A program made the translations under genes and the position numbers. DNA of 64,000 nucleotides from Kryptolebias marmoratus (lineage: Eukaryota > Chordata > Actinopteri > Cyprinodontiformes > Rivulidae). The first letter of the stretch is position 1, and each line of letters opens with the position of its first letter. Positions 1 through 32,600 of the stretch are shown piece after piece. The stretch is from NCBI RefSeq assembly GCF_001649575.2, contig NC_051433.1, positions 8,839,972 through 8,903,971 on the forward strand. The letters run 5' to 3'. The notes below the pieces were generated by a model. It saw nothing but the letters and a program-made list of their open reading frames with translations. It did not search any database and was not told the origin of the DNA.

Positions 1-2805
1 TGACCTAATTTCTGAAGTATAATTTTTCAGTGCATTTAGCCTCTCCCCAGGGAGTCAGTTTGGAAATCACTCAGTGTACTGAGAATCTTTACAGTCCTCG
101 TCTGATTCTGTGTTAGTCCGAGCTTTTCTTTGTTTCCCACAAAGCAGCATGTGACCCCAGATCTTCTCCCCAGCTTTAACTTGAATTGTGTATTTTAAGT
201 TACAGAAATGAACCCTGTTCTCCTCCCAAGTTTTCCTTGAGGCAACAAAGCCCTGAACTCCTTACACCAACAATAAAGCAAACAGCAAAACTGCCAAGGT
301 AGAGACGGTGAACAGGGACCTAAAAATGCTGACAAAACCAGAAAACCATGGAGGAGTCTAAATATATGGAGGTGGTGATTAGTGAGGGCCAAGAAGTGTG
401 CTGATTATTAATGGAAGCCAGGTGGTATGTGAGGTCTGCTGGAGAGGCTTGTGAAAATGAAGGTACAATAATAAAAACCTTGAATGTGATAAAATACCTG
501 AAACATAAAAAATGCTTTAAAAGAAAACCAAACATTGTGCTTAAGAAAAGATAAAGAATAAAGACAAACATTGATTTGTGTTATTTAACTGGCTCAGTTC
601 AAACACATACACACACACACACAATCACTGCTGTCTGACAGGAGATACTGTTTAAAACATCTCCAGTTTTGGTAAAAGGCAGGAGCCTGTTTGGGTTTCT
701 TCACTTACTTGTCATCGTCACGAGATGTCCTCAGTTACCTTTGTCTCCTGATGCTCTTGTCTCCACGTTTGCTGACACAAACACACACATTTCTCCCCCA
801 TCTTATTTAGACTTTTTTGATTTCATGTGCTCATCGTTGGATCCTCTTAGTGTGTTGCAGCCATGTTCGTGTTGCTACATCACATTTAGTAACGTTACGT
901 CTTGTTCACTCTTTGCTGAAAGGCAGAAGGTGGACATGAATGTTTTTGCCTTTGTGATTGCGGTAGCTTGTTGTGTCAGCAAAATATTTCATGAACCACT
1001 GGATGGATTTTAATGAAACCCTTGCAAAGTAATCTCTGGAAGTCCGGCAATCAACTACAGCAAAGAGAAAGTGGATATAACTCAGTTTTACAGATATTGA
1101 GCTCAAATTTGATGTGGTAGTAGCTTCTGAGTGGGAACAGATCAAACAATGCTGCTTGAGATCGTGCACTTGTTTTTAAGATTTGACTAAAACAGCTACA
1201 ACTATCATTTCTCTGCGTAAGATGATCTGAGTTTAAAACTAAAAGCATGAAAAGCATTTCTAAATAAAAACATTTGTCTTGTTACTTGCCTGCTGAGTCC
1301 TGGACTTGGCTCCTCTTTCACTCTGGATTATAACATTCAAGTTTGCTGCATGTTCATCACATTTATTTATTAATAAACAATACTTATAAGTTGCCAATTT
1401 GCAAGTCACAGCACTTAGGTGTTTGTCCGTTTAGCACACAAAACAGTACTTCTGGCTCCAAAAATCTGATCAAAAATGGCAAATATTACGGACCCCAATA
1501 TTGACCAAATTGTGATGAATTGATCTTTCAGCCACCTGTCTGTCTGAGTTGCGAAACTGCCCTTGAACATTGAAATCTGTTGAAATATAGGCTAAAGTCT
1601 ACTGCAGATTACTGAAGCCAAACTTAGAATCAACTCATTTCTTATAACCAACAAAATATGACGCATCACTAACAAAAGGCACATGTATAGTACTGTACAA
1701 GTTTTAATCATCTCTCATTTCTTCAAAAGAATAGGACTTTATTTAAAGTTGTCATATTTCCCACGACTTTGCTACATGTCCCTCCATACACAACATATTT
1801 ATTCTGTGCTCTGCCCTGTGCCATTGTAATGAGTTAATCTCCGGATTTTGTTTTCACTTTTCCCAGTGCACATAATTTTTTAGCTATATTTATAAGTTTT
1901 GTTTGATCAGAATATGTAACTTATTTGTCTCAGTCTTGTCACAAGCTGAGATACATGAGAAATGTGTCCCTTGACCTCCATATAAAACTTAAATTGCCAA
2001 AAACAAGCATTTTATTTATAAATGTCAAATAAAGTAATGTCTATTTTGCATTTTTACTTGTTTTTAACAGGGAATACAATCTGTTTTACACTAAAATTGG
2101 CTGAAACTCCTTTTTGCCAGGTTAGTAACATCAGTGGATGAGCTGGCAAAATCAGATGAAAATGAGAAAAACTAAATATATAAATGAAGGAATGTGGCAT
2201 TTCTTTAAAACAAAGAGCTGACACATTTATTCTTACAAAAAGCAGTATGTTTGATATGTTGAGAATATTGTGAGATTTTGATCAGATCCGCCATCTTTGG
2301 TACAAACACATCATTGGAAAAAGAAGAAAAGGTTTGGAACCAGTCTCAAACACACCCGCCTGGCAGAAAATTCTTCTAAAAGGGTAAACCATCGGAATCC
2401 AAAATGGACTAAATCACAAAAAAGACCAAGCATTTTTGAAAGAGGCCGTTTTCTGAATGTTAGATACATGTTTCAGTTCATTATGTGACTCATTAAGCTG
2501 ACTCAAAATGACCGTTTGAAACACAAAAAGCTGTTCCTCATCCCTGACGAGGCCCATCTGTTCCCGTGAAAACTGAAAACCAAGCTGGGTTCAGACTCTG
2601 AGAACTCAAACAAACCACATGACACCAAAACGTATTTTTGATAGATTTTTCTCGACTTTTATATTTTTAAAAACAAACAAAAATAACAGATTAAATAAAA
2701 TTTACAGTAGACATATGCAATCATTGTGCACTTTAACTACTTCTTCTTATACGTTCTGCACAGCTGTCAACGAAAAAAACGCAAACACAACGGGGACGTC
2801 TGGGT
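1..2805. other. left flank, no gene recognised
   Basis: AT-rich intergenic or distal 3' UTR sequence. It has a short CA tract at about 604-622 and several AATAAA-like hexamers on both strands. The part at about 950-1130 resembles a dispersed teleost repeat and is listed separately. No ORF here has a recognisable domain or convincing splice pattern. In human the next gene on this side is STAC3; I see no sign of it. Confidence 0.6.
945..1140 (+). repeat. probable dispersed teleost repeat fragment
   Basis: The phrase tcatgaaccactggatgg, followed by ttttaatgaaacccttgcaa and an aagtaatctctgg stretch, is wording I associate with a common interspersed repeat in ray-finned fish. Ends, target duplication and class cannot be set from one degenerate copy. 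Confidence 0.35.
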
Positions 2806-3480
2806 GGAGCTGGGGGGAGGGGGGATGTGGGACAGTTGTGGGAGAGAGGAGAGGGCTGAAGAAGTGAGGTGGGGGCAGCAAGGAGGAAACAAATGTAGGG
2901 AGGAGGAGGAGGAGTTAAGAAGGAAGGAGTAAAGGATAAAAGGAAGGCCTAAACTTTGTCACTCTGGAACGAAAGAAAAATCACTGAATATATAGATCTC
3001 TTTTATTCCTTACATCACTTATATAAATATATTGAACCCTCAAAAAAAAAAAAAAAGAAAAAGAAAAACTTTCTGAGAGGAAAACAAAAATAAAAACAGC
3101 GCAATACAGAAACCCACAACAGCAGTAAGGCAAACAGAAAGCAGGAGAGGAGAGAGCAGTGACACTGGGTGAGAGGAACAGATAAGCAGAGGGAGAGATA
3201 GGAGGAAGGATGGGGGGNNNNNNNNNNNNNNNNNNNNNNNNNNNNNNNNNNNNNNNNNNNNNNNNNNNNNNNNNNNNNNNNNNNNNNNNNNNNNNNNGGG
3301 GGGGGGGGGGCAAGAAAAGAAGGGGAAGCAGCTGGGGAGAGCAGAGAGAGTGCGCAACTGTGCGTATGAAAATTTATAAATATCTGAGAATCTGAGACAA
3401 CTGGGTGATGGAGAGCTGAGGAATCAGAGAAAGCGCTGGCAGGAAAAGGAGTTGTAGAACAGAAGGCTGGAGGAGGAGGA
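2806..3480. repeat. polypurine (plus) / polypyrimidine (minus) tract
   Basis: The plus strand is dominated by G and A (runs such as ggagctggggggagggggg, aggaggaggaggag and aaaaaaaagaaaaagaaaa), with the assembly gap in the middle. In r3hdm2 mRNA sense this is a CU-rich 3' UTR. The plus strand has several closely spaced G-runs able to form quadruplexes. No protein is encoded here. Confidence 0.7.
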
Positions 3481-3917
3481 GGAGAAGGTCTGAGATCGAC
3501 TGTCCAGTGTGTTTTTGTTATGTGCTACGTGACCCTGTTGCCTGCACTTTTGTGTCTGTTTGTGTCTTTTGGTTTGTGTGTGACCTTGCATGTGTTCTTG
3601 TATCATGGCAGCACACGTTCCACAGCAACTGTGAAACACATGCTCGCGTGTCTTGTGTGCTCTTCCGCTTTATAAATACAAAACAAAACCAATGAAGAAA
3701 AACAAACAACAAAAATCTGATTTGCAACCAAACACCATCCACCTCATGATTCACACCTTCTTCCCTTTTATACATTTGACACATCATTTACCTTTTTTTT
3801 GTTGTTTTATTTTAAATTGTACACTAATAGCAGTCCCCCCTCAATCCTCCTTCCTTTTCCACCATTTTACCAAGAGTCTGTCTGTGTCTCTGTCTTTCCT
3901 CCAGCTTTCGTTTCCTC
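3002..3917 (-). other. r3hdm2: r3hdm2 3' UTR (approximate)
   Basis: Sequence downstream of the stop codon, read on the minus strand. The first AATAAA on that strand is at 3002-3007, a plausible polyadenylation signal; more lie farther on (for example near 2.2 and 2.0 kb), so the true end is uncertain. The lower part is a pyrimidine-rich tract (purine-rich on the plus strand) containing an assembly gap. Confidence 0.45.
3218..3297. other. assembly gap (80 N) flanked by poly-G
   Basis: Eighty unknown bases, bordered on the left by a run of six G and on the right by thirteen or more G. The gap sits inside the presumed 3' UTR of r3hdm2. The flanks suggest a G-rich tract that failed to sequence or assemble, and the round length suggests an estimated or placeholder size. 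Confidence 0.95.
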
Positions 3918-25601
<21,684 letters not shown>

Positions 25602-25792
25602 CTTCTTAGGGGAGGGGAGAGGGTGGGAGTGGGGAGGGGGTTGGGTGGAGGACCCAGGAGTGGCTGTGGGAAAAATAAGAGGCATGGATTAACAGAAAAA
25701 TTCTGGGTTCTGACAATATATATAGTTTGAATCAAATCAGGACTACTGAAAAAGCAGAGAAAGAAACAGGAACAGTTTTAATTCAACATTAC

Positions 25793-25950
25793 CTGTAGGT
25801 GTTATCAGGTCTATGCTGGATTATGTACAGTGAGCGTGGACAGGAACCACACACAGAAGTTGAGAGAGACCCACTAAGGCAGTGTACTGGGCTGGGCAGC
25901 AGCAGGGGGCGAAGAGTAGTCCATAGCAAGCCTTAGCCTTGGGGATAGGG
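25793..25950 (-). other. r3hdm2: r3hdm2 non-coding 5' UTR exon
   Basis: The acceptor tttctcccgtacag on the minus strand ends just above 25950, and the donor cctacag|gtaatg sits at 25793. Spliced to exon 25443-25663, the coding frame read upstream meets a TAA after nine codons with no ATG between. This fixes the start at 25601 and makes this exon untranslated leader. Support is splice-site quality and position only. Confidence 0.6.
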
Positions 25951-26621
25951 CTGTACGGGAGAAACAATCCAAAGAAAAAAAGAATGATTTACTTACCTTT
26001 TCATATTTTACATGCTTAAAAATTCAGAACCGATAAACACTTTGATTATAACAAATACAGATTAACAATTAAAAATAAAACCGTAATTCTGTCATTTTTG
26101 TTAAAGGAAAACACTTAACTGCCCATAGGAAAAACTAAATATGCAGGTAAATTGGTTCATTTTTTATTGCTTAAAATTTAGAAAATAAAACATTTTTATA
26201 TAATTTTTATTAAAATTGTAGACCATACATGCATTATCAAAAAAATAAAATAAAACTGAGGAATACCTATGTTTGACCTACTTTCATTGTCAAAACAAAT
26301 AAAAACATGCATCAGTGTCAAAGAAAAGTTGGAGATATGATCAAGTTTGTAAAAATAAAAAACAATGACTAATTACTTTAAATGATATATATTTTTTCAA
26401 AATATGGGCAGAAAAGATGCTGCAAAAGATACATTTTTAAGAAAATCTTAACAATAGCATTCAATAAATAAATAGGAACATGAAATAAAACATATTTACA
26501 GCGATCAGGTGAACAGAAGAGGCAGCAGTTTGCCAGCCAGAGAGGGAGGAAGGGGGACACCAACAGGCCAAGCACCACCTTAGAGGTCGTCTAGGGCCTC
26601 TCTTCTCTGCCTTCGGCTTAC

Positions 26622-26770
26622 TGCAGGAGCATGGTGTTGCCTACAGTCTGGAGCCCTGCACACCATAAGCAGAGGAGGAAGACACGAATGACGTCATGTT
26701 TCACACACTGCGTGACTCATCACTGCTGCTGTTGCTAAATCTGGCAGGGAGGAGGACGGAGCAGCTGAGA
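26622..26770 (-). promoter_or_regulatory. candidate internal promoter and alternative first exon of r3hdm2
   Basis: Within the large first intron, a short GC-richer block has a perfect CRE (TGACGTCA, 26689-26696) and a perfect AP-1 site (TGACTCA, 26713-26719), 16 bases apart. On the minus strand these are followed after a few tens of bases by a good donor (CTGCA|gtaagc) at 26622. The layout fits an inducible promoter with a small first exon feeding the exon at 25793-25950. No TATA box is seen. It could also be an enhancer, or chance. Confidence 0.35.
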
Positions 26771-29545
26771 GCTAGGAGCTTACTGGGACATGGCTTTTAG
26801 AAACAGCAACCCAAATTTTCAGTCCTTCATTATTTTTAAATTATTATTGTTTGCATAAGCATGCTTTTACAATGTGTGCATTGCCCTTGAAAAATCGGGA
26901 TGCTCTTTTCAGAAAAGAGAGTTAAAATCTTAAAAAGATTTTTGACAAGAAACATCCAGCAAAGCCATGTGCACTTAAAATGACTGATTTAAGTTAAGAT
27001 CCAATGTAACATCTGCTATAGTTGCCTTTCAGTACTTTGCAAAAGTAAAGATTTTTTCAGATTTTGCTTTGGGTATCAAAACTCTTGTCACTTTTCTAGT
27101 TTTCTTTTACAAAGAATGACTAAAAATGTCAACAAAGTTTTAATTTATAACTAAAAATTCATTGTAGCCATTTTGCCGTAATTCATGAATCTAATTTCCA
27201 TCATTCACAAAAATTTTATGAATGATTAATTAACAAAAACCATGAGGTCCTTTCCTACACTTGGATTTTTCTAATCTACATCAACCTAAAATAAAAGAAA
27301 TGATAGATTTGTCTTGCAAGCACTCTGTCAACAGCAAAAATGTTCATTTTCCCTTCAAGTCTGTGTATTGCAGGTCAAAGGATTAACAGAAGAACTTGTG
27401 TCCTTGTTAAATTAATAACAGATTCGGTGTATATCCAGCCTGATAAAGGAATGCGAAAGATAAAGCTCATGCGAGCACAAACTCAGGCATCTGATATTTA
27501 ACGGCCAACTTGTAGAAAAGCAGAATGAGCAACTGACTTTATATAATTCTGTCAGTACTGTTATGCTGCACTATAAAGATGTAGGAACAAATGAGGCAGG
27601 GATTTCCAGTGAAGGAAAGACCCGGGCAATGCAGCAGGATAGACGTCACCAGCAGCAGCACTACATCACTGACCAGGACACCCACATGCCCCAAACTCGC
27701 TTTGCTTGCAGAAACCAACCACAGCCCTGCTGTAATGTAGCTCTGACTTAGTCATTTCAAAATAGTACTCTATCACAAAAAGAAGTGAATGGTTTTGAAC
27801 AACAAACTAACAATAACAATTATTCATTTGAAGCGTCAGCCACAATTTTGATGAAAGGAGCAGACTGTCTCAGCTTAATGATCAAGAGGTGCTGCAAACG
27901 ACACTGCGAATCAGAAACAGTAATGGAATACTTATGAATAAACCAGATCCTCCTCCCATTCCTCTTATGTTTACTTAGTGCTGTTATCAACACTCTCTAC
28001 AGCTTCCCTCAACACACACACGCAATGCAGCCCACAGGGTTGCCAAGGAGATGATAACGTCATCTGATTTGAGTGAATAAAGTGAAGGAAAGAGAGAAGA
28101 AGAATATTTAACATAAACACATAATTGGAGTGTGTAAAAAGACTGAAGAAACTGCAAACACAGAAGCAGAAAGAACTAGGGTGGGAATCTTCAGGCACCT
28201 CACAATCTGATCATGGTTCAGAGGGCTGCGATGCAATTATAAAACAATTAGATGCATTTTGATTATCTTGAATTTAAATGACTATGGCTTATTTTACATA
28301 AATAACAATGACTTACATATGTTCATGCGTAATAAAAACTGCACAACAGCATGTTAGAAGCCCATTAATCACAGATTGCTGACCAACAATTAGCACAGAT
28401 AAATTAACATTGAAAATGCCTTAGAAAGACTGACAAGATTAGCACTGAGTTCATCACTAGAAATGTATACACAAATCGATCAAACATTTCAAATTTTTTC
28501 ACTAACAGAATTTAATTTTTTTTTTTTAAACAGAATTTTTTTGTAAGGTTGAGCAAAGAAAAGATCAAAAAGATGTGAAAACATGCAGCTTTACTGCAAC
28601 ATGCTTCTACAACAGGAAGCTATGGTAACCCCACTGGAACAAACGGAACATGATGCAATGCATCTAAAAATAGACTCTACCTCCGATCTCAGGAAAGAAC
28701 AGAAAAGGGTGATGATAACATCTATGGTGCATTTCATCGTTTATCCCAGTTCTTCTAATTGGAGTATTACTAAACATTACTCCGGCACTGTGGGTTAACA
28801 GTTGCCCAATTCATGTACTTGAGTCCTCTGTATTCCTGCAAAATTATTAACAACTGAACTCAAATTTTATATTTACATCAAAATCACTTCCAAGCTCCAG
28901 CTCCTGGTACATTGCAGATTCAGTAACTGCAAGACCACGAGCAGCCTTACTTTGGTTACTGTCTTCCAGTTCACGCATTGTGTTGGAGGGCCTGACGCTA
29001 ACACAGACTTCAACAGCACATGGGCTGTACATAAGCATAAAAGAAAATGATTCAGACAAAATCTGTGCAAGTAATTTGTTACAAGACTTATTCACAGCAA
29101 GCTGCCCTCACACAACTACTATCAGACTAGTGGAAACAAGATGCTGTCTTTATAATGCAAATTAATTTAATAATAATTTTAAAAATTTATCCATAATATG
29201 CATCTACAACCAAAACAGTTCTCTACCCCCTGCATGTTACTCTAGATTATTTTCAAGCAAAGTTGATTAAATATTATCAAACAAACTGTATTTTATTCAG
29301 ACACATTCTTTGCTTTAATGTTTCAAAATAACTTTCTGGGCTATTTTGCATAAGTCTGATGTAAAAGTTTAACTGTAAAATATATATACTGTGTGAATAA
29401 TTTACTAAATTGTGTTCCTGATGAAACAGGTATCAAAGAGATGTGCAGTTCATAACAACATGGACCGTAGGAGAGCTTTTTAATGCCAAATAAATCAAGC
29501 GTATAGATGTTGATGAAAATTTTGTTTTAAGAAATTAATTACAAC

Positions 29546-29868
29546 ATATGGGCGGAAGTGCCTCGGGGGGTAGGGGTTCATCCTGTAACCAAAGGTTGCC
29601 AGTTCAAACCCCCGCTCTGTCCGGCTCAGCTGTTGTGTCCTTGGGCAAGACACTTCACCTATCTTGCCTACTGGTGGTGGTCAGAGGGTTCTGTGGCGCC
29701 GGTGTAATGACAGCCTCACTTCTGTCAGTCTGCCCCAGGGCAGCTGTGGCTACAATGTAGCTTACCGCCATCAATGGGTGAATGACTTACTGTAGTGTAA
29801 AGCACTTTGGGGTCCTTGGACTAAATAAAGCTCTATTTTATTACAAGCCATTTACCATTTTACCATTA
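29546..29868 (+). mobile_element. SINE-like dispersed repeat
   Basis: A left part resembling a degraded tRNA head (gtaggggttcatcctgtaac, then a B-box-like GTTCAAACCCC). It is followed by ttgggcaagacacttcacc, a ccccagggcagctgtggc block, and the tail aaagcactttggggtcc with ctaaataaagctctattt. This arrangement is very common in teleost genomes. Family name not assigned; ends approximate. Confidence 0.65.
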
Positions 29869-32375
29869 ACATAAAAGAATATTCTGAATTTTAAGGAAGG
29901 CTTTTTGTTCTTTATGTATGTTTTTTCTGGAATTTTACATCCAGTGCCCAAATAAGTTCTATTTTGGATAAAATCATCTTTAGCATATTGAGTGGATTAT
30001 GACATTTGTCAAGAGAAAACAAGCAAAAACTTAACTCAATAATAGAATGCCCAATTGTGTAAACCCAGTTCAAGTTTTTGTGCAGTTCATTATGCTTGGT
30101 GACTTTATGAAACCAAACTTAGCCAACCTGCAGAATGTGCATTATTGACCTAGAATGCTTTGATAAGCTCTCTTGATGACAGGCGAGCAAATGAAGCCCA
30201 TACGTCATACACCGCCTGCTCACTGGGTCGGGTTACCACATAAAGAGTTCTTACTGAAAGGAGTCCTGAGCAGGAATGTTGTGAAAGAAAGGGTAATCAC
30301 ATTGCTCAACAGTGTCTATTAAGGCAGACATTAAGTATCTGACAGTCGGCTACTCTAACAAAATATTTCATGCAATTATGAGCCCTCAATCAAATTTAGC
30401 TGACTAGATCAAACTGGGTCATGACTTTATTTAGCTGGTTAGCAGCCAAGAAGATGAGAGGAATTCTTCTGCATTAAGAGTGGAGAATCTATATACCTAA
30501 ATTAAGTCTTAAAGACTGATTAACTTGTCAGTCAAGGAACATTTGGGCAAATGTCATCCTGTAAACTTTGCACTGTAGTATTTGAAAATAAATATATGGC
30601 TAAATGTCTCTAATTTATTTAGACAATTTTATGTGGCATCTGGTTTGCAATTAAAAAGAGAACAAGTACTATATAATTTTTACATATTTAACTTGATTTA
30701 ATATAATAATAATAATAAGTATTTTACCAATAATGTCTAATTTTGCAAAACAGAGCTATGCATAGAAAACGTGACTCCTTATTTTCTCTCAAGAAACTGA
30801 ATGAAAGACGAAGAAAATGGTGAATGGAGTCGGAGAATGCAGCATGCACGTATAAACCCACAGAATGAAGAGCGAAAGGCAAACCGGCAGCTCGACCCAA
30901 TTCAGCTCTTCTGTATTCAGCTGTACACCTTGCCGATTTGACGTCAGAGAGAACTCGATATACTAAAGGCAGTAAGGTCATGTCTTCACAGAGTAGAGGC
31001 TGATGTGTGTACTAATGGCAGAGTTTATGAAAGCTCAGTGCTTGCACATATCATATATCAGCAGCGCTCTAAGTGAGTGTGCACTAGCGCTTGTCTGTGT
31101 CAGAGAGGATTCCCCTTTGCGTTGGTTGCAGTTTCACACAGGGAGGGGAAAGAGGGGGCTGCCAGAGAACTAAGGACTGTAGAGGAACAACCCGTGTCCA
31201 TTTGCAATTACAACACAGTCCGTGCTTCACTTGCATAAAAACTCAGTTAATACACCATTCCATTTCTACTTATGAACTTTATAAAAACCATTAAAATGTC
31301 TAAATTAATTCAAAAAGAGATAGTAACTGAAATGACAACAGCTACATGCTTCAAGGGAATCATGAATCATTAAATGCACCGGAAGACAGGGTTTCTCTTT
31401 TTCCATCTATGTCTTTTTTCTGTCCTTCTCACTTTTCTCATAGCATTGTTTTTTCAGTGCTTTGAGGATACCCCATCCTGTCTTCCATCCCTCAACATCA
31501 ACCCCACCCATCAATATCTGCCTCCTTCCAGCAACTAATTGTTAGATCTCCCTCCCTCTTTCGTCATCTTTTAAAGTGTCTTCTTAAATTGTCAGACCTG
31601 CTGCTGACGCCATCCTCCTCCACTCAGCCAACCCACTCAGTCCTGGGGGACGAGCTATGACTCATTTTCTCTTTCGTTCCTTCCTCTCCCTGCCTAGTTA
31701 CCTACCAGTCTACCTTTCTGTAGCTCTCTCCTTTTGTTGATCTCTCCATTTATAGTTAAGGACTGCATGTAAAGAACAAACTAAAGGTTTATGCAGATAA
31801 ATCAACAGAAGGTGAAGAGCTGAGAGAAAGATTTGTTATCCATATAAACAACCATAACTTCTCATCTTTCTACATAATGAATGCATTCAGTATGAAAGAG
31901 TATTCTGGTCACGGATGCATCATTGATGAATGAAGAGTGTGGGAATGAGGGACAAAAAACTGAATTCTTTATAGGCCAAAATGAAATAAGTGACAAGACT
32001 GCCATTTTTATGAATAAAACGAAATGAATCAGGGAAAAAATAAAATACTTGATAAATGTAAGAATTTAAATTACTATACCCAATTTGCTTATTCTTTTAT
32101 TGTAAAACAGACCTTGTTTTTAAATGCTTGTTTTGGCTATTTTACAAAGCTCTGCTCCACAAATTAGAAACTGTCAGGGTTCTCTAACAATAATCACTGC
32201 AGGGTCATTTACAATTAAACAGAATCTGTGGAACTCAGCTTCAGCTATGTCTGACAGTTTATTAGTCTTTAACAATCACACACAGAGATAGTTCTGGATA
32301 GAGGATTCCAAAGTTAAGTCAAGGTAATGTCATTTTTGCATTTCTTATCTTTAAAATTTAGAGCTTTCCCTGAAC

Positions 32376-32600
32376 TAGTGGTGTCCAACCCCAGTTCTTA
32401 AGGACCACAATCCTGCATGTTTTAAATGTTTCTCTGCTTCAACACACCTTATCTGAATGACTGGGTGATTAACAGGCTTCAGCAGAACTTGAGGACCAGC
32501 TGAACAGGTAATTCAACCAATGAATGAGGTGAGTTGGAGCAGGAAAACAACTAAAATATGCAGGACAGTAGCTCTCGAGGACCAGGATTGAACACCACTG
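32376..32600. mobile_element. short non-autonomous element with terminal inverted repeats
   Basis: Left end TAGTGGTGTCCAACCCCAG and right end, reverse complemented, CAGTGGTGTTCAATCC give inverted termini. The homology runs inward: tcctgcatgttttaaatg on the left pairs with the complement of the right-hand atatgcaggac. Termini starting YAGTGG resemble hAT-type elements. The flanking 8-mers match at only about half their positions, so no target duplication is claimed. No transposase is encoded. Confidence 0.55.

Noticed and set aside
2619..3357. ORFs on both strands across the N gap
   Set aside because: They run through unknown bases and a low-complexity purine tract; not coding.
29103..29165. 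Small ORFs around 28.8-29.2 kb on both strands
   Set aside because: Short, overlapping frames without domains or splice support.
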